64,000 bases of DNA from NCBI RefSeq assembly GCF_030655415.1, contig NZ_JAURVN010000014.1, forward strand, positions 682,001 to 746,000. The letters run 5' to 3'. A model generated the notes under the pieces. The model saw only the letters and a program-made list of their open reading frames with translations, had not been told where the DNA came from and ran no database searches. The position numbers and the translations under genes are program-made. Shown here piece by piece: positions 1-9,215 of the stretch; within the stretch, counting starts at the first letter, position 1; the number at the start of each line of letters is the position of its first letter. This DNA comes from Herminiimonas sp. GTDB lineage: Bacteria > Pseudomonadota > Gammaproteobacteria > Burkholderiales > Burkholderiaceae.

Positions 1-47
1 ATGATGTGCTGAAACGATTTCCGATTTCAGTTAATTCTGGAGCTAAC

Positions 48-722
48 ATGAAACAAATTAAACGTAATCAAAAGGGTTTTACCCTTGTTGAGATTGCCAT
101 CGTACTGGTCATCATTGGCTTGCTGCTGGGCGGCGTGCTGAAGGGTCAAGAAATGGTTGAAGGCGCACGTATTAAATCTGTTGTTAACGATTTAAATGGC
201 GTATCCGCTTCCTACAATACTTATATAGATCGTTATCGTTCACTGCCTGGCGATGATACTGCCGCTACATTGACAGGTCGTGGCTGGGTCGGCGCTATTG
301 CAGGTAACGGCAATGGCGTACTGAACTTACCAATTGCAAATACTTTCACCAGTGCCGGTGAGCAACCTGCGTTCTGGAGCCAATTACGTGCTGCCAACAT
401 CGCTGCAGGCGACTCAACAGCAACTGGCGCGGCTGCTTTGCCACGTGCTGGCACAGGCGGGATTATTGGCGTAACTCTCGGTGCATATGCGATCACATCT
501 GGTCCTACCGTTTGCATATCAAATCTTACAACAGCACAAGCTGCGGGCGTTGACACAACACTTGATGGCAAACTCCCTGCAAATAATACTGGTAATAACG
601 TTGGTAACGCTCGCGGCGCCCGCGGCGCGGCGCCATTAGCTCCTGTAGCTGCAATTCCAGCTGCAAGCGTTTATAACGATACTGCAGCGACAACACCATG
701 GACGCTTTGCCGCCAGATTTAA
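48..722 (+). CDS. Type IV pilin-like / type II pseudopilin protein
   Basis: A secreted pilin-like subunit of 224 residues. The N-terminus has the class III prepilin signal: a short basic leader (MKQIKRNQKG), then FTLVE with Glu at +5 and a hydrophobic helix of about 20 residues. A prepilin peptidase would cut after the Gly and methylate the Phe. The rest is small-residue-rich (Gly, Ala, Asn, Thr), as in pseudopilin heads, with two Cys, one near the C-terminus. ATG 48 is chosen over the upstream in-frame codon because GGAG lies 8 bases before it and the leader then has normal length. A strong terminator follows at once, so it is probably a single-gene unit. Pilus subunit or secretion pseudopilin cannot be decided here. 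Confidence 0.85.
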   Translation: MKQIKRNQKGFTLVEIAIVLVIIGLLLGGVLKGQEMVEGARIKSVVNDLNGVSASYNTYIDRYRSLPGDDTAATLTGRGWVGAIAGNGNGVLNLPIANTFTSAGEQPAFWSQLRAANIAAGDSTATGAAALPRAGTGGIIGVTLGAYAITSGPTVCISNLTTAQAAGVDTTLDGKLPANNTGNNVGNARGARGAAPLAPVAAIPAASVYNDTAATTPWTLCRQI

Positions 723-760
723 ATTAAGCAAACTGCACTGCTCCGATAATTCGGATGCAG

Positions 761-792
761 AAAAAAGCCTCGATTCTATCGAGGCTTTTTTT
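761..792 (+). terminator. Rho-independent terminator of the pseudopilin gene
   Basis: The stem GCCTCGAT / ATCGAGGC with a short loop is flanked by A6 on the left and T7 on the right. It lies 39 bases after the pseudopilin stop. From here to mutS (about 260 bases) I see no gene, only a possible TATACT -10 at 951-956 without a convincing -35. Confidence 0.9.
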
Positions 793-1054
793 ATTTCCGA
801 CATAGTTTTTACAACAACGCCTTCACCGTTTGGTAAGCGGGCTACTTCACGGCCGCTACCTAGCCACCACAATATAAGCATTCTGGTGCTCTAATAACAA
901 TTTCAATGAGCATTTGGTAACACGATAATTTCATTGAAAACTGCACCATATATACTCCATACTGCCTGCTGCAAATCGCTCCCGGCATCAGGACATCCTA
1001 AAGCGCATTACACCGCTGTAAATGTCGCCGAAAATATTCAAACTTTTTAACGCA

Positions 1055-3703
1055 ATGACAAAAAAAGAAATCGCAGAAAAACCGCAGCATTCACCCTACA
1101 TGCAGCAGTATTTACGCATCAAAGCCGAGCATCCAACGACCTTGTTGTTTTTTCGTATGGGCGATTTCTACGAACTGTTTTTTGACGATGCGGAAAAAGC
1201 GTCGCGCTTGCTGGGCATCACGCTGACCGCGCGCGGCACATCCAACGGTAATCCGATCAAGATGGCTGGCGTACCTTTCCACGCCGCCGACCAATATTTA
1301 GCCAAGTTGGTAAAGCTCGGCGAATCCATCGCCGTGTGCGAACAAATTGGCGATCCAGCGACTAGCAAAGGACCTGTAGAACGCAAGGTCATGCGCGTCA
1401 TTACTCCTGGCACGCTGAGCGATTCCGATTTATTGCCGGAAAAATCCGAGCAACCTTTGCTCGCGCTCTACAGCACCACACAACGCAAAACCGTCACCAT
1501 CGGCATGGCGTGGTTATCGATGGCGAGTGGCGCCTTGAAGTTGATGGAGTTTTCCACTGATGCCGAAAATGCCGATACGCGTCTGAAGCATGAACTGGAA
1601 CGTATCGCACCGGCAGAAATTTTATTGCCCGGCAACGTCAACGATCTATTTAATGAATTCGCCTTTGTAAAAAACACGACCGCTCCTGACTGGCACTTCG
1701 ATATCGCACACGGTACAAAAGCTTTGTACGAACAATTGAATGTTGCCGCCCTCACCGGCTTCGGCGCGGAGAATCTCACCGCGGCCATAGGCGCTACCGG
1801 CGCATTATTGCGTTATGCACAAGCTACGCAAGGCAAAGGCCTGCAGCATGTGCGCACGCTGACGGTAGAAACAGAAAATGAATTCATCGGCCTCGATGCT
1901 GCCACGCGTCGCAACCTTGAACTGACAGAAACCATACGCGGCCAAGATGCCAATTCAGGGACCCTCTTTTCGCTGCTCGATCATTGCCGCACCGCGATGG
2001 GTTCACGCTTGCTGCGTCATTGGTTGCATCATGCACGCCGTGATCAAGCAGTCGCGCGCGCACGTCACGCAGCGATCAACGCATTGATGCGTGCTGATGC
2101 ATGCACCGGTATTTCTTCCACATTGGCATCGGTACCTGACGTAGAACGCATCACCACACGCATCGCCCTACAGTCTGCACGCCCACGCGATCTGGCCGGT
2201 ATGCGCGGCGGCTTGCAACAATTGCCGTCATTGCGCGCTTACGTATCGATGTGCAACAAGGATGCCGATGCGCCTTTGCTGAAAACGATACACGACGCGC
2301 TGGCGACGCCTAATGAATGTTTAGACTTGGTTGAACGTTCAATTGCGATGGAGCCTGCCGCGATGGTCCGCGATGGCGGCGTAATCGCGTACGGCTACGA
2401 TGCCGAACTGGATGAACTACGCGGCTTATCAGAAAACGCCGGGCAATTTTTAGTCGATCTGGAAACACGCGAACGAGCACGCACAGGTATCAATAATTTG
2501 CGCGTCGAGTACAACAAGGTGCACGGTTTTTACATCGAAGTGACGCACGGTCAAACCGACAAGGTGCCAGACGATTACCGCCGGCGCCAAACCTTGAAAA
2601 ACGCCGAGCGCTACATCACGCCCGAACTGAAAGCATTTGAAGACAAGGCCTTGTCCGCGCAAGAACGTGCGCTGTCTAGAGAAAAATATCTGTACGACCA
2701 AGTGCTGCAGCAAATGGCACAGCACATTGCTACGCTACAAAACATCGCGCATGCGCTGGCGCAACTCGATACGCTAGTCGCTCTGACGGAACATGCCTTG
2801 CGTCACAACTGGTGCGCGCCACAATTGGTCGCTGATCCTATGATCAAGATCGAACAAGGCCGTCACCCGGTTGTAGAAAATCATATCGAACGCTTCATCG
2901 CTAACGATTGTCTGTTGAGCGATGAAAGTAAACTGCTGCTGATTACCGGCCCGAACATGGGTGGTAAATCGACTTACATGCGTCAGGTTGCGTTGATTAC
3001 TTTGCTCGCTTATGTAGGCAGCTTTGTACCGGCGGCCAGTGCTTCTATCGGACCTATCGATCGCATCTTCACGCGTATCGGTGCAGCCGATGATCTGGCC
3101 GGTGGTCGCTCTACTTTCATGGTGGAAATGACAGAGTCGGCCGCGATTTTAAATGGCGCTACCGAGAATTCTCTGGTGCTGCTGGATGAAGTCGGCCGCG
3201 GCACATCGACCTTCGACGGCCTCGCGCTGGCGTGGGCGATTGCCAAGCATTTGATTGACACGACACGCAGCTTTACCTTGTTTGCCACGCATTATTTTGA
3301 ACTGACGCAGTTGCCAGATGTCCATTCATCAGCCGCCAACGTGCATTTATCGGCGGTTGAACACAAAGACAAGATTGTTTTTCTGCATGCGGTGGAAGCA
3401 GGCCCTGCGTCACAAAGCTATGGCTTGCAGGTCGCTCAGTTAGCTGGTGTGCCGCAAACAGTAATACGCGCGGCACGCAAACATCTGGCATCGCTGGAAG
3501 CCAGTTCGATGCAGACGACACCGCAGTTCGATTTGTTTGCCGATTCGGGTACAGCCACAACAGCAAGCGATGACGAAGATTTTGCAAAGCCGTCCTTGGT
3601 TGAAGATGCACTTGCAGACATCAATCCAGACACCTTGTCGCCACGCGATGCATTGGACGCACTTTACAGACTGAAGGAACTGAGCAATCAGCATAAAGAA
3701 TGA
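1055..3703 (+). CDS. mutS: DNA mismatch repair protein MutS
   Basis: Recognises mismatches and small loops in newly replicated DNA and starts MutL-dependent repair. The N-terminal domain carries the mismatch-reading Phe-x-Glu in GDFYELF. The central lever and clamp regions follow, and the C-terminal ABC ATPase has Walker [10 protein letters not shown], the LDEVGRGTS Walker B region and the FATHYFEL switch. At about 882 residues it is a full-length MutS1. An in-frame ATG at 1022 would add 11 residues; 1055 (MTKKEIAEK) is preferred because the homologous part begins there, although neither start has a strong ribosome site. The stop overlaps the start of the next gene (ATGA), so the two are translationally coupled. 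Confidence 0.97.
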   Translation: MTKKEIAEKPQHSPYMQQYLRIKAEHPTTLLFFRMGDFYELFFDDAEKASRLLGITLTARGTSNGNPIKMAGVPFHAADQYLAKLVKLGESIAVCEQIGDPATSKGPVERKVMRVITPGTLSDSDLLPEKSEQPLLALYSTTQRKTVTIGMAWLSMASGALKLMEFSTDAENADTRLKHELERIAPAEILLPGNVNDLFNEFAFVKNTTAPDWHFDIAHGTKALYEQLNVAALTGFGAENLTAAIGATGALLRYAQATQGKGLQHVRTLTVETENEFIGLDAATRRNLELTETIRGQDANSGTLFSLLDHCRTAMGSRLLRHWLHHARRDQAVARARHAAINALMRADACTGISSTLASVPDVERITTRIALQSARPRDLAGMRGGLQQLPSLRAYVSMCNKDADAPLLKTIHDALATPNECLDLVERSIAMEPAAMVRDGGVIAYGYDAELDELRGLSENAGQFLVDLETRERARTGINNLRVEYNKVHGFYIEVTHGQTDKVPDDYRRRQTLKNAERYITPELKAFEDKALSAQERALSREKYLYDQVLQQMAQHIATLQNIAHALAQLDTLVALTEHALRHNWCAPQLVADPMIKIEQGRHPVVENHIERFIANDCLLSDESKLLLITGPNMGGKSTYMRQVALITLLAYVGSFVPAASASIGPIDRIFTRIGAADDLAGGRSTFMVEMTESAAILNGATENSLVLLDEVGRGTSTFDGLALAWAIAKHLIDTTRSFTLFATHYFELTQLPDVHSSAANVHLSAVEHKDKIVFLHAVEAGPASQSYGLQVAQLAGVPQTVIRAARKHLASLEASSMQTTPQFDLFADSGTATTASDDEDFAKPSLVEDALADINPDTLSPRDALDALYRLKELSNQHKE

Positions 3704-4650
3704 AGAAATATGTAGCTCCCTTGCTGATGACTTTTGCGTTGCTGCAGCCTTTGTTTGCGCACAGCACGCAGTCCGGCCCGTTTAGTTTTGGCGTAATCGC
3801 CAAACCGCTCAAGGCAGCAGCGGGAGAAAACATGGTGCGCGATGCGATTGCCGAAAGCGATGCAGATAACCTCGCCTTTGTTGTCGCGAACGGCGTCAAG
3901 GCCGGTGATGAAAGCTGTAGTGATGATGTTTATAAAAATCGTCGCGGCCTGTTCGATGAAGCAAAAAACGGTTTGATCGTATCAATCACAGCAAGTGACT
4001 GGGCACAATGCGTCAACGCCAAGAATCGCTCTATTTCCGCTGAGCGCTTGAGTCGTTTACGCGATGTATTTTTTGCCGATGAATTCTCTTTTGGCGATAG
4101 CAAAATTCAGTTGGTGCATCAATCCACGATGCCGAAATTTCGCGTGTATGCGGAGAACATGCACTGGCGCATAGGCGACGTGATGTTTGCGACAGTTAAT
4201 CTGCCTTCAAACAATAATAATTTTCAGAATGCAGCCGGTCGCAATAGCGAATTCGAAGATCGGCAAATCGCCAACAACGACTGGCTCAAGCGCATTTTTC
4301 TCACAGCAAAAATCAGCAAGCTGGATGGTGTTGTGATTTTCTGTGACGGTAATCCACTGGTGCATGTTGAACATTCATCGTTTTTCTCATCAGCCAGCAA
4401 ACGCGAAGGCTTTGCCGATATCCAAAAACAGATCGCTGCATTTGCAGGAAAATTTCAGGGCAAGATTCTGATTGTGCATAGCGATCTCGACGCGCGTCGC
4501 ATGTCCAACGCCACAGGTATCGATTGGAAAGGCAACATCGGCACGCTACACACCGAAGCGCCGTGGATCAAGATTACGGTAGATCCTGCGCAGCCGCAGT
4601 TGTTCGCAATGAAGAATCCAGCTGTAGCTACGCAGGCAGCGCGTCGCTAA
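3700..4650 (+). CDS. Secreted protein of unknown function, coupled to mutS
   Basis: 316 residues with a cleavable signal peptide ([22 protein letters not shown]) and no later membrane segment, so periplasmic or exported. I do not recognise the family with certainty. Features such as an early FGVIAKP strand, [21 protein letters not shown] and a late IVHSDLD resemble a degenerate calcineurin-like phosphoesterase layout, but the metal motifs (DxH, GDxxD, GNHD) are not intact, so a catalytic role is not claimed. The gene overlaps mutS by 4 bases, and a strong terminator follows 50 bases later. The link to mutS looks like shared transcription rather than shared function. Confidence 0.75.
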   Translation: MKKYVAPLLMTFALLQPLFAHSTQSGPFSFGVIAKPLKAAAGENMVRDAIAESDADNLAFVVANGVKAGDESCSDDVYKNRRGLFDEAKNGLIVSITASDWAQCVNAKNRSISAERLSRLRDVFFADEFSFGDSKIQLVHQSTMPKFRVYAENMHWRIGDVMFATVNLPSNNNNFQNAAGRNSEFEDRQIANNDWLKRIFLTAKISKLDGVVIFCDGNPLVHVEHSSFFSSASKREGFADIQKQIAAFAGKFQGKILIVHSDLDARRMSNATGIDWKGNIGTLHTEAPWIKITVDPAQPQLFAMKNPAVATQAARR

Positions 4651-4702
4651 GATTGCGCATCCAAGGCACTATGAAATAACCCGATAAAAAAGAACTTCAA
4701 AA

Positions 4703-4735
4703 TAAAAAAGGATGCGTTGAACGCATCCTTTTTTT
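4703..4735. terminator. Bidirectional terminator between the unknown secreted protein gene and slyD
   Basis: The stem GGATGCGTT / AACGCATCC has A-rich sequence on the left and T7 on the right, so it can end transcription from both sides: the mutS unit on the plus strand and slyD on the minus strand. Confidence 0.9.
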
Positions 4736-4775
4736 ATTTACTAATCTGTTCTTTCAAACAGACTACCCTCAACGA

Positions 4776-5321
4776 TTAATGAATCGGGTGCGTACGGAAA
4801 TGATCGCCTTCTTCGCCGTCGTCATCTTCCACGCCGTGATGATGACCATGCGCACCATGTACGTGTTCATGTGCGATTTCTTCTTCGGTTGCTTCACGTA
4901 CGTCGGTTACTTTCAACGTAAAGCGCAAAGCCATACCTGCCAGCGGATGATTGCCATCCAACACAACTTTGTCGTCCGCAATATCGGTCACTGTGAAGAT
5001 CAACGGTTGTTCATCTTCATCTTCTGTTTCCGGCGAACCTTCGAATTGCATACCAACTTCCAACGGTGTAGGCAGACGGCCACGTGGTTCGATTTTTACC
5101 AAGTTAGGATCGTAGTCGCCGAATGCATCTTGCGGCTCAACCTGGATCGTGTCTTCAAAACCAACTTCCTTGCCGTCCAATGCTTCTTCGATCTTAGGCA
5201 GAGTGTTTTCATAGCCACCGTGCAGGTAGACCATCGGGTCACGGCTTTCTTCAATCAAATCGCCTTGCGCGTCTGACAATGTGTAATCAACGGTCACGAC
5301 CGTATTTTTGGCAATCTTCAT
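4776..5321 (-). CDS. slyD: FKBP-type peptidyl-prolyl isomerase SlyD
   Basis: A cytoplasmic prolyl isomerase and chaperone that also binds nickel and other metals. The N-terminal FKBP half begins MKIAKNTVVTVDYTL. The inserted IF chaperone domain lies at roughly residues 70-120 (QFEGSPETEDEDEQPL). The FKBP fold then closes, and a metal-binding tail follows with HEHVHGAHGHHH and the end THPIH. At 181 residues it is typical. The start at 5321 is set by AAAGGA seven bases upstream; an upstream in-frame codon gives an N-terminus unlike the family. A TATAAT box on the minus strand at 5350-5355 probably belongs to its promoter. The gene is divergent from the ribosomal oxygenase gene. Confidence 0.95.
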   Translation of the reverse strand: MKIAKNTVVTVDYTLSDAQGDLIEESRDPMVYLHGGYENTLPKIEEALDGKEVGFEDTIQVEPQDAFGDYDPNLVKIEPRGRLPTPLEVGMQFEGSPETEDEDEQPLIFTVTDIADDKVVLDGNHPLAGMALRFTLKVTDVREATEEEIAHEHVHGAHGHHHGVEDDDGEEGDHFRTHPIH

Positions 5322-5419
5322 GATGATCCTTTCATTTTGTGTGGTCGCCATTATACCCGTGACGATATCAGATGAATACCTTGCTTCTGCGCTGGAAGGC
5401 CAGCCTATATAATGACGCC

Positions 5420-6541
5420 ATGAAAAAATTGACTCTTTTAGGCGGTATTACCGCTACAGAATTCTTGCGCGATTATTGGCACAAAAAACCACTGGTGATT
5501 CGCCAAGCCATTCCAGATTTTAAAGCGCTGCTGTCGCGCGAAGAATTGTTCGATCTGGTGCAACGCGACGATGTTGAATCGCGCTTGATCACGCACGAAA
5601 AGCGGCACTGGAAGATGGACAACGGCCCTTTTGAGCAAGTTCCACCATTGACGCAGAAAAACTGGACGCTACTGGTGCAAGGGGTGAATCTGGTTGATGA
5701 ATCTGTTGATGCCTTGATGCGGCAATTCGACTTTGTGCCGGATGCCCGTTTGGACGATTTGATGATCAGCTACGCGACGGAAACCGGTGGAGTCGGTGCG
5801 CATTTTGACTCTTACGATGTATTCCTGCTGCAAGCACACGGACATAGGCGCTGGCGCATTAGTGCGCAAACTGATTTGACACTGGTCGAGGACGTACCAC
5901 TGAAGATCTTGAAGAATTTTAAAGCCGAAGAAGAATTCATTCTGGCTCCCGGCGACATGCTGTATCTGCCGCCGCAATACGCGCACGAAGGCGTGGCAAT
6001 GGATGAGTGCATGACTTATTCGATAGGCTTTCGCGCGCCGTCATATCAAGAGCTGGGCGAGGCATTTCTCGAGTCAATGATAGAAACGATAGACCTGCCT
6101 GGCCGCTATGCAGATCCTGATTTGAAGTTACCGAAACACAAAGCTGAAATCAGCAATACCATGCTGTCGCGCGTTAGCGCCGAATTGAACAAGGTCAGCT
6201 TCACGCAAGAAGATATCGCATTGTTCTTGGGTGAGTACTTATCCGAACCCAAGGCACACATCTTTTTCGACGCGCCGGAACCGCTTTTGACAAGCACCCG
6301 TTTTGTGCAAAAAGCCAAGAAAAATGGCGTAAAACTATCGCGTAAAACCCAGATGCTGCACCGCGACAATTATGTCTTTATCAATGGCACTTCTTTTGAA
6401 GTTGGTCCTGAAGATTTGGCAACTCTTCAAGTGTTAGCCAATGAGCGCGCTTTGACGGATGCAATGGTAGCCTCAGCATCTGAAGATATCGTTGAGGCTC
6501 TGCATACTTGGTACAAGGACGGCTGGCTGACTTTGCAATAG
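5420..6541 (+). CDS. roxA: JmjC/cupin ribosomal protein oxygenase (RoxA/YcfD family)
   Basis: A 2-oxoglutarate and Fe(II) dependent oxygenase; the E. coli member hydroxylates an arginine of ribosomal protein L16. From the chosen start (MKKLTLLGGI, 373 residues) the iron ligands are His128 and Asp130 in GAHFDSYD and His189 in QYAHEG. The N-terminal WHKKPLVIRQA is typical. The C-terminal third is the winged-helix dimer region. An in-frame codon at 5372 lies upstream, but the family N-terminus starts at 5420. No Shine-Dalgarno is visible, and TATAAT at 5408-5413 sits only six bases before the ATG, so the mRNA may be leaderless. Divergent from slyD. Confidence 0.92.
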   Translation: MKKLTLLGGITATEFLRDYWHKKPLVIRQAIPDFKALLSREELFDLVQRDDVESRLITHEKRHWKMDNGPFEQVPPLTQKNWTLLVQGVNLVDESVDALMRQFDFVPDARLDDLMISYATETGGVGAHFDSYDVFLLQAHGHRRWRISAQTDLTLVEDVPLKILKNFKAEEEFILAPGDMLYLPPQYAHEGVAMDECMTYSIGFRAPSYQELGEAFLESMIETIDLPGRYADPDLKLPKHKAEISNTMLSRVSAELNKVSFTQEDIALFLGEYLSEPKAHIFFDAPEPLLTSTRFVQKAKKNGVKLSRKTQMLHRDNYVFINGTSFEVGPEDLATLQVLANERALTDAMVASASEDIVEALHTWYKDGWLTLQ

Positions 6542-6665
6542 CGTAAATAGCCCGAACTTGCCGGAAGTAATTAATCCGGCAAGCGTCTGAAATCAGGCAT
6601 CTCAGTGCTGTTTTGCCCGGAAACAAATATTATCAAGGTGCCACACTTACCAAAATGTAAAAGTG

Positions 6666-6696
6666 TTGTGTCACAAGCAAAAAGAAGCGCTATAAT
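6666..6696 (+). promoter_or_regulatory. Probable promoter of the Ala-rich lipoprotein gene
   Basis: TATAAT at 6691-6696 with TTGTGT at 6666-6671 (spacer 19, longer than ideal). Transcription from here would give a leader of about 130 bases before ATG 6836. The -10 runs into ATAATTATCGGT, which is repeated as part of a perfect palindrome at 6772-6789. Confidence 0.5.
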
Positions 6697-6771
6697 TATC
6701 GGTTAGGAAGGTTTCGTTTCATCGCACCGCAGCATTTGGTTCGAATTACGTACGAAGCAACCTATAGAGCG

Positions 6772-6789
6772 ATAATTACCGGTAATTAT
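6772..6789. repeat. 18-bp perfect palindrome in the lipoprotein gene leader
   Basis: ATAATTACCGGTAATTAT is an exact palindrome 46 bases upstream of the start codon. Its first half resembles the sequence over the -10 box (6692-6705; 12 of 14 bases match), 80 bases upstream. It could be an operator or an RNA hairpin. Confidence 0.6.
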
Positions 6790-6835
6790 TCATCGCAATT
6801 TAATATCAACCCTGACTCATTATTGAAAGATAATC

Positions 6836-7066
6836 ATGACAAAATCCCTGTTGCTCGCATCCCTGTTGGCTATCGCTTTGACCGCTTGCTCGAAAAAAGA
6901 AGAAGCACCTGCACCAGCAGTTGAAGTTGTCGTTCCAGCTGCACCAGCTGCTGAAGCTGCTCCTGCTGCACCAGCTGCTCCTGCTGCTGAAGCTGCTCCT
7001 GCTGCACCAGCTGCTGAGCCAGCACCTGCTGCTCCTGCTGCTGAACCAGCACCAGCTGCAAAATAA
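6836..7066 (+). CDS. Small Ala/Pro-rich lipoprotein
   Basis: 76 residues. The signal peptide is MTKSLLLASLLAIALTAC with lipobox LTAC, so the mature protein starts at Cys18 and is lipid-anchored. The residues after it (SKKEE) do not include an Asp at +2, so it probably moves to the outer membrane. The mature part is low-complexity repeats of the AAPAAPAAEPAPAA type. The DNA carries near-identical tandem units, for example two copies of GAAGCTGCTCCTGCTGCACC. No enzymatic domain is seen; a flexible spacer or envelope tether is likely. A strong terminator follows 17 bases after the stop, so it is a single-gene unit. Confidence 0.85.
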   Translation: MTKSLLLASLLAIALTACSKKEEAPAPAVEVVVPAAPAAEAAPAAPAAPAAEAAPAAPAAEPAPAAPAAEPAPAAK

Positions 7067-7082
7067 TCCAGTTTCTTGGATG

Positions 7083-7112
7083 AAAAAGCCGACCTTCGGG
7101 TCGGCTTTTTTT
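7083..7112 (+). terminator. Terminator of the Ala-rich lipoprotein gene
   Basis: The stem AAGCCGACC / GGTCGGCTT with loop TTCG is followed by a T run. The stable tetraloop and tract make this a clear intrinsic terminator. Confidence 0.93.
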
Positions 7113-7159
7113 ATGTCTTTTCACTTTGCAATCAGAATATATTCGAAGTACTGCCAGCT

Positions 7160-7939
7160 CTATCTATCAGCAACATCGACCCAGCCAAATCCCTCTTCCT
7201 GACAAGCAATCATCACTTCGATGCTATCCGCCACGACGTCTGTCAACGCGTTCCGTGCTAGCTCGGGCGTATTGTTTTTAAGACTTAGATGCGCACCGAC
7301 GATACGTTTCAAGTGCGACTTGTTTAGTTCGCTTAAGATTTCGCCAGCTGTCTGATTCGACAAATGTCCGTAATCACCGCCTATGCGGTGCTTCAGTGAT
7401 GGCGGGTAGCTGGAATCGCGCAACATCTGGCGGTCATGATTGCATTCGAGCATCAACGCATCGCAAGCGCCCAGTGCGGCGATCAAATGCGCAGTCGCAT
7501 GACCTGCGTCAGTCAACACACCCAACCTCAACGCGCCATTGCTCGCCACGTACTGCACCGGTTCGCGCGCATCATGCGGGACGGTGTACGGTGACAGCTC
7601 CAAATCGCCAATCGCAAAAGCGGCACCATCGCGACAAAAGTGAATCGCAACATCTTCGCAGCGATCACGCGTGGCTTGATAGGTACCGAAGGTAAGCCAA
7701 ACCGGTAGCCGATGACGGCGCGCGAATTTGAATACGCCGCCAATATGATCTTGATGTTCGTGAGTAACGATGATTCCGCTTAGATCAGCGGGCGTCATGT
7801 GGAGTCGTTCGAGACGACGTTCGGTTTCCCGAATGCCGAAGCCGCAATCCAGCATGACCGTTGTGTTGGTCGTGCCGGATTGGGTAGAAATGAGTAAGGC
7901 GTTTCCTTCGCTGCCACTGCCGAGACTGGCAAACTTCAC
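7160..7939 (-). CDS. MBL-fold metallo-hydrolase (YycJ-like)
   Basis: 259 residues of a metallo-beta-lactamase-fold hydrolase. The zinc motif THEHQDHIGG sits near residue 60, with further ligands in DAGHAT and in the C-terminal VGAHLS region. The opening MKFASLGSGSEGNALLI is typical of the YycJ/PhnP-like branch, often annotated as phosphodiesterases or exonucleases. The substrate is not known. The start is GTG with GAGGT a few bases upstream. It lies 40 bases downstream of bamC on the same strand and probably shares its transcript, an arrangement common in betaproteobacteria. Confidence 0.85.
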   Translation of the reverse strand: MKFASLGSGSEGNALLISTQSGTTNTTVMLDCGFGIRETERRLERLHMTPADLSGIIVTHEHQDHIGGVFKFARRHRLPVWLTFGTYQATRDRCEDVAIHFCRDGAAFAIGDLELSPYTVPHDAREPVQYVASNGALRLGVLTDAGHATAHLIAALGACDALMLECNHDRQMLRDSSYPPSLKHRIGGDYGHLSNQTAGEILSELNKSHLKRIVGAHLSLKNNTPELARNALTDVVADSIEVMIACQEEGFGWVDVADR

Positions 7940-7979
7940 CTACATACCTCGACAGTCACAGGAAGAATCAAGTCCGCGC

Positions 7980-9131
7980 TTACTTCAGTTGTTCATTCAA
8001 CAAAGTCAGGATTCTTTCGCCGGTTTTCGACACTTCCGGTTTGCCATCGTTGTTCAACACAGAAATCTGGCTGGAATCGGTGGCACCTTTGACGGAGATG
8101 CGATAACGGGCAGCAGCCTTATCTTTTTCAGCTTTCGAACCACCGAAGCTGAACAGATTGCTGAAGAAGCCTTTTTTCTCTGTGTTCTTGGCGTCGTCGC
8201 CTTGATCAACATAGCGTACGAAGTACAAACCTTGCGTACGGTCGCGATCTTCAACGGTGAAACCAACGCGATCCAGCGCCAAACCTACACGACGCCATGC
8301 ACGATCAAAGCTTTCATCGACTTGAACGTAACTACCGTTCGCGCCCTTGATCATTTTTGCACGCGACGATTGCGCAGCGACGTTCGCTACAGCGGCTTTG
8401 GCACGCGTACCTTCAACACCCAATTGCATCATCAGACGCGACAGGAATTCAGCTTCCAGATCAGGATCAGAAGGACGTGCGGTCCAGACTGTGGTTTCCT
8501 TGTCGGTACCGGTCAAGACTTCTTCGGCACCACGGTGGCTGACATAGACTTCAGTCGCGCCATCGCCACGACGTTCAAGACGGGTACGGAATTTATCGCG
8601 TTCACCGGTTGAATACAGTGAGTCGAAAATTTTGCCCAGCGAATTGCGGATGAAATCTTGCGGAATCTTTGCACGGTTTTCTGCCCAATCAGTTTCCATC
8701 ACGCCGGTTTGCGGTGCATCGAGGCTGATCAGGAAACCATTGTCTTGCCAGAAATCCTTGATCTGCGGCCACAACACTTCAGGCGTCTGATTGACGACCA
8801 ACCAGCGTTGCGAACCATCGCGCTCTACGCGTACATCCGACAATGCCTTAGGCGCAACGGTCGCAGCCTGCTCGGCTGGACGCGTGGTTTGTTGTTGGTT
8901 GTAGGCAGACGCAGTCGCTGTGCCGCGATTGGAATCCGGCAATGCATAACGATTTTCACGTTGCAGTTGTGTCAGATCAGGCGGCACTTCCAGCGTAGGC
9001 GTCTTTTTGACCTCGCTTTTGTAATCGATGCGACCTGGTTCCAGCATTGAATTAATGGAGCTGCAACCAGCCAGGCCGGTGAGCGCGAGCACGTAAATCA
9101 TTCCACGTTTTGCGAAGCTGCTTTGAGCCAT
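7980..9131 (-). CDS. bamC: Outer membrane protein assembly factor BamC
   Basis: A lipoprotein of the BAM complex that folds beta-barrels into the outer membrane. The signal peptide ends in lipobox LAGC (Cys23). The conserved N-terminal stretch that binds BamD follows (DYKSEVKKTPTLEVPPDL), then two helix-grip domains separated by a linker near residues 235-250. The C-terminus reads RILTLLNEQLK. At 383 residues it is somewhat longer than the E. coli protein. It follows dapA with an 84-base gap, the classical dapA-bamC order. Confidence 0.93.
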   Translation of the reverse strand: MAQSSFAKRGMIYVLALTGLAGCSSINSMLEPGRIDYKSEVKKTPTLEVPPDLTQLQRENRYALPDSNRGTATASAYNQQQTTRPAEQAATVAPKALSDVRVERDGSQRWLVVNQTPEVLWPQIKDFWQDNGFLISLDAPQTGVMETDWAENRAKIPQDFIRNSLGKIFDSLYSTGERDKFRTRLERRGDGATEVYVSHRGAEEVLTGTDKETTVWTARPSDPDLEAEFLSRLMMQLGVEGTRAKAAVANVAAQSSRAKMIKGANGSYVQVDESFDRAWRRVGLALDRVGFTVEDRDRTQGLYFVRYVDQGDDAKNTEKKGFFSNLFSFGGSKAEKDKAAARYRISVKGATDSSQISVLNNDGKPEVSKTGERILTLLNEQLK

Positions 9132-9215
9132 GTAAGAAATCTTCCGAGTAATAATGTGAATACTTAAAAAGTCTGTTCAGCAGGTAACTTCAGATGCCGA
9201 CGCTAAAATCGAGGC

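Noticed and set aside
6836..7066. CRISPR-like short tandem repeats
   Set aside because: The repeats are in-frame Ala/Pro codons without unique spacers; low-complexity coding sequence.
7770..8612. Plus-strand open frame of 280 codons opposite the MBL gene and bamC
   Set aside because: Antisense to two well-supported genes and spans their junction; no domain seen.
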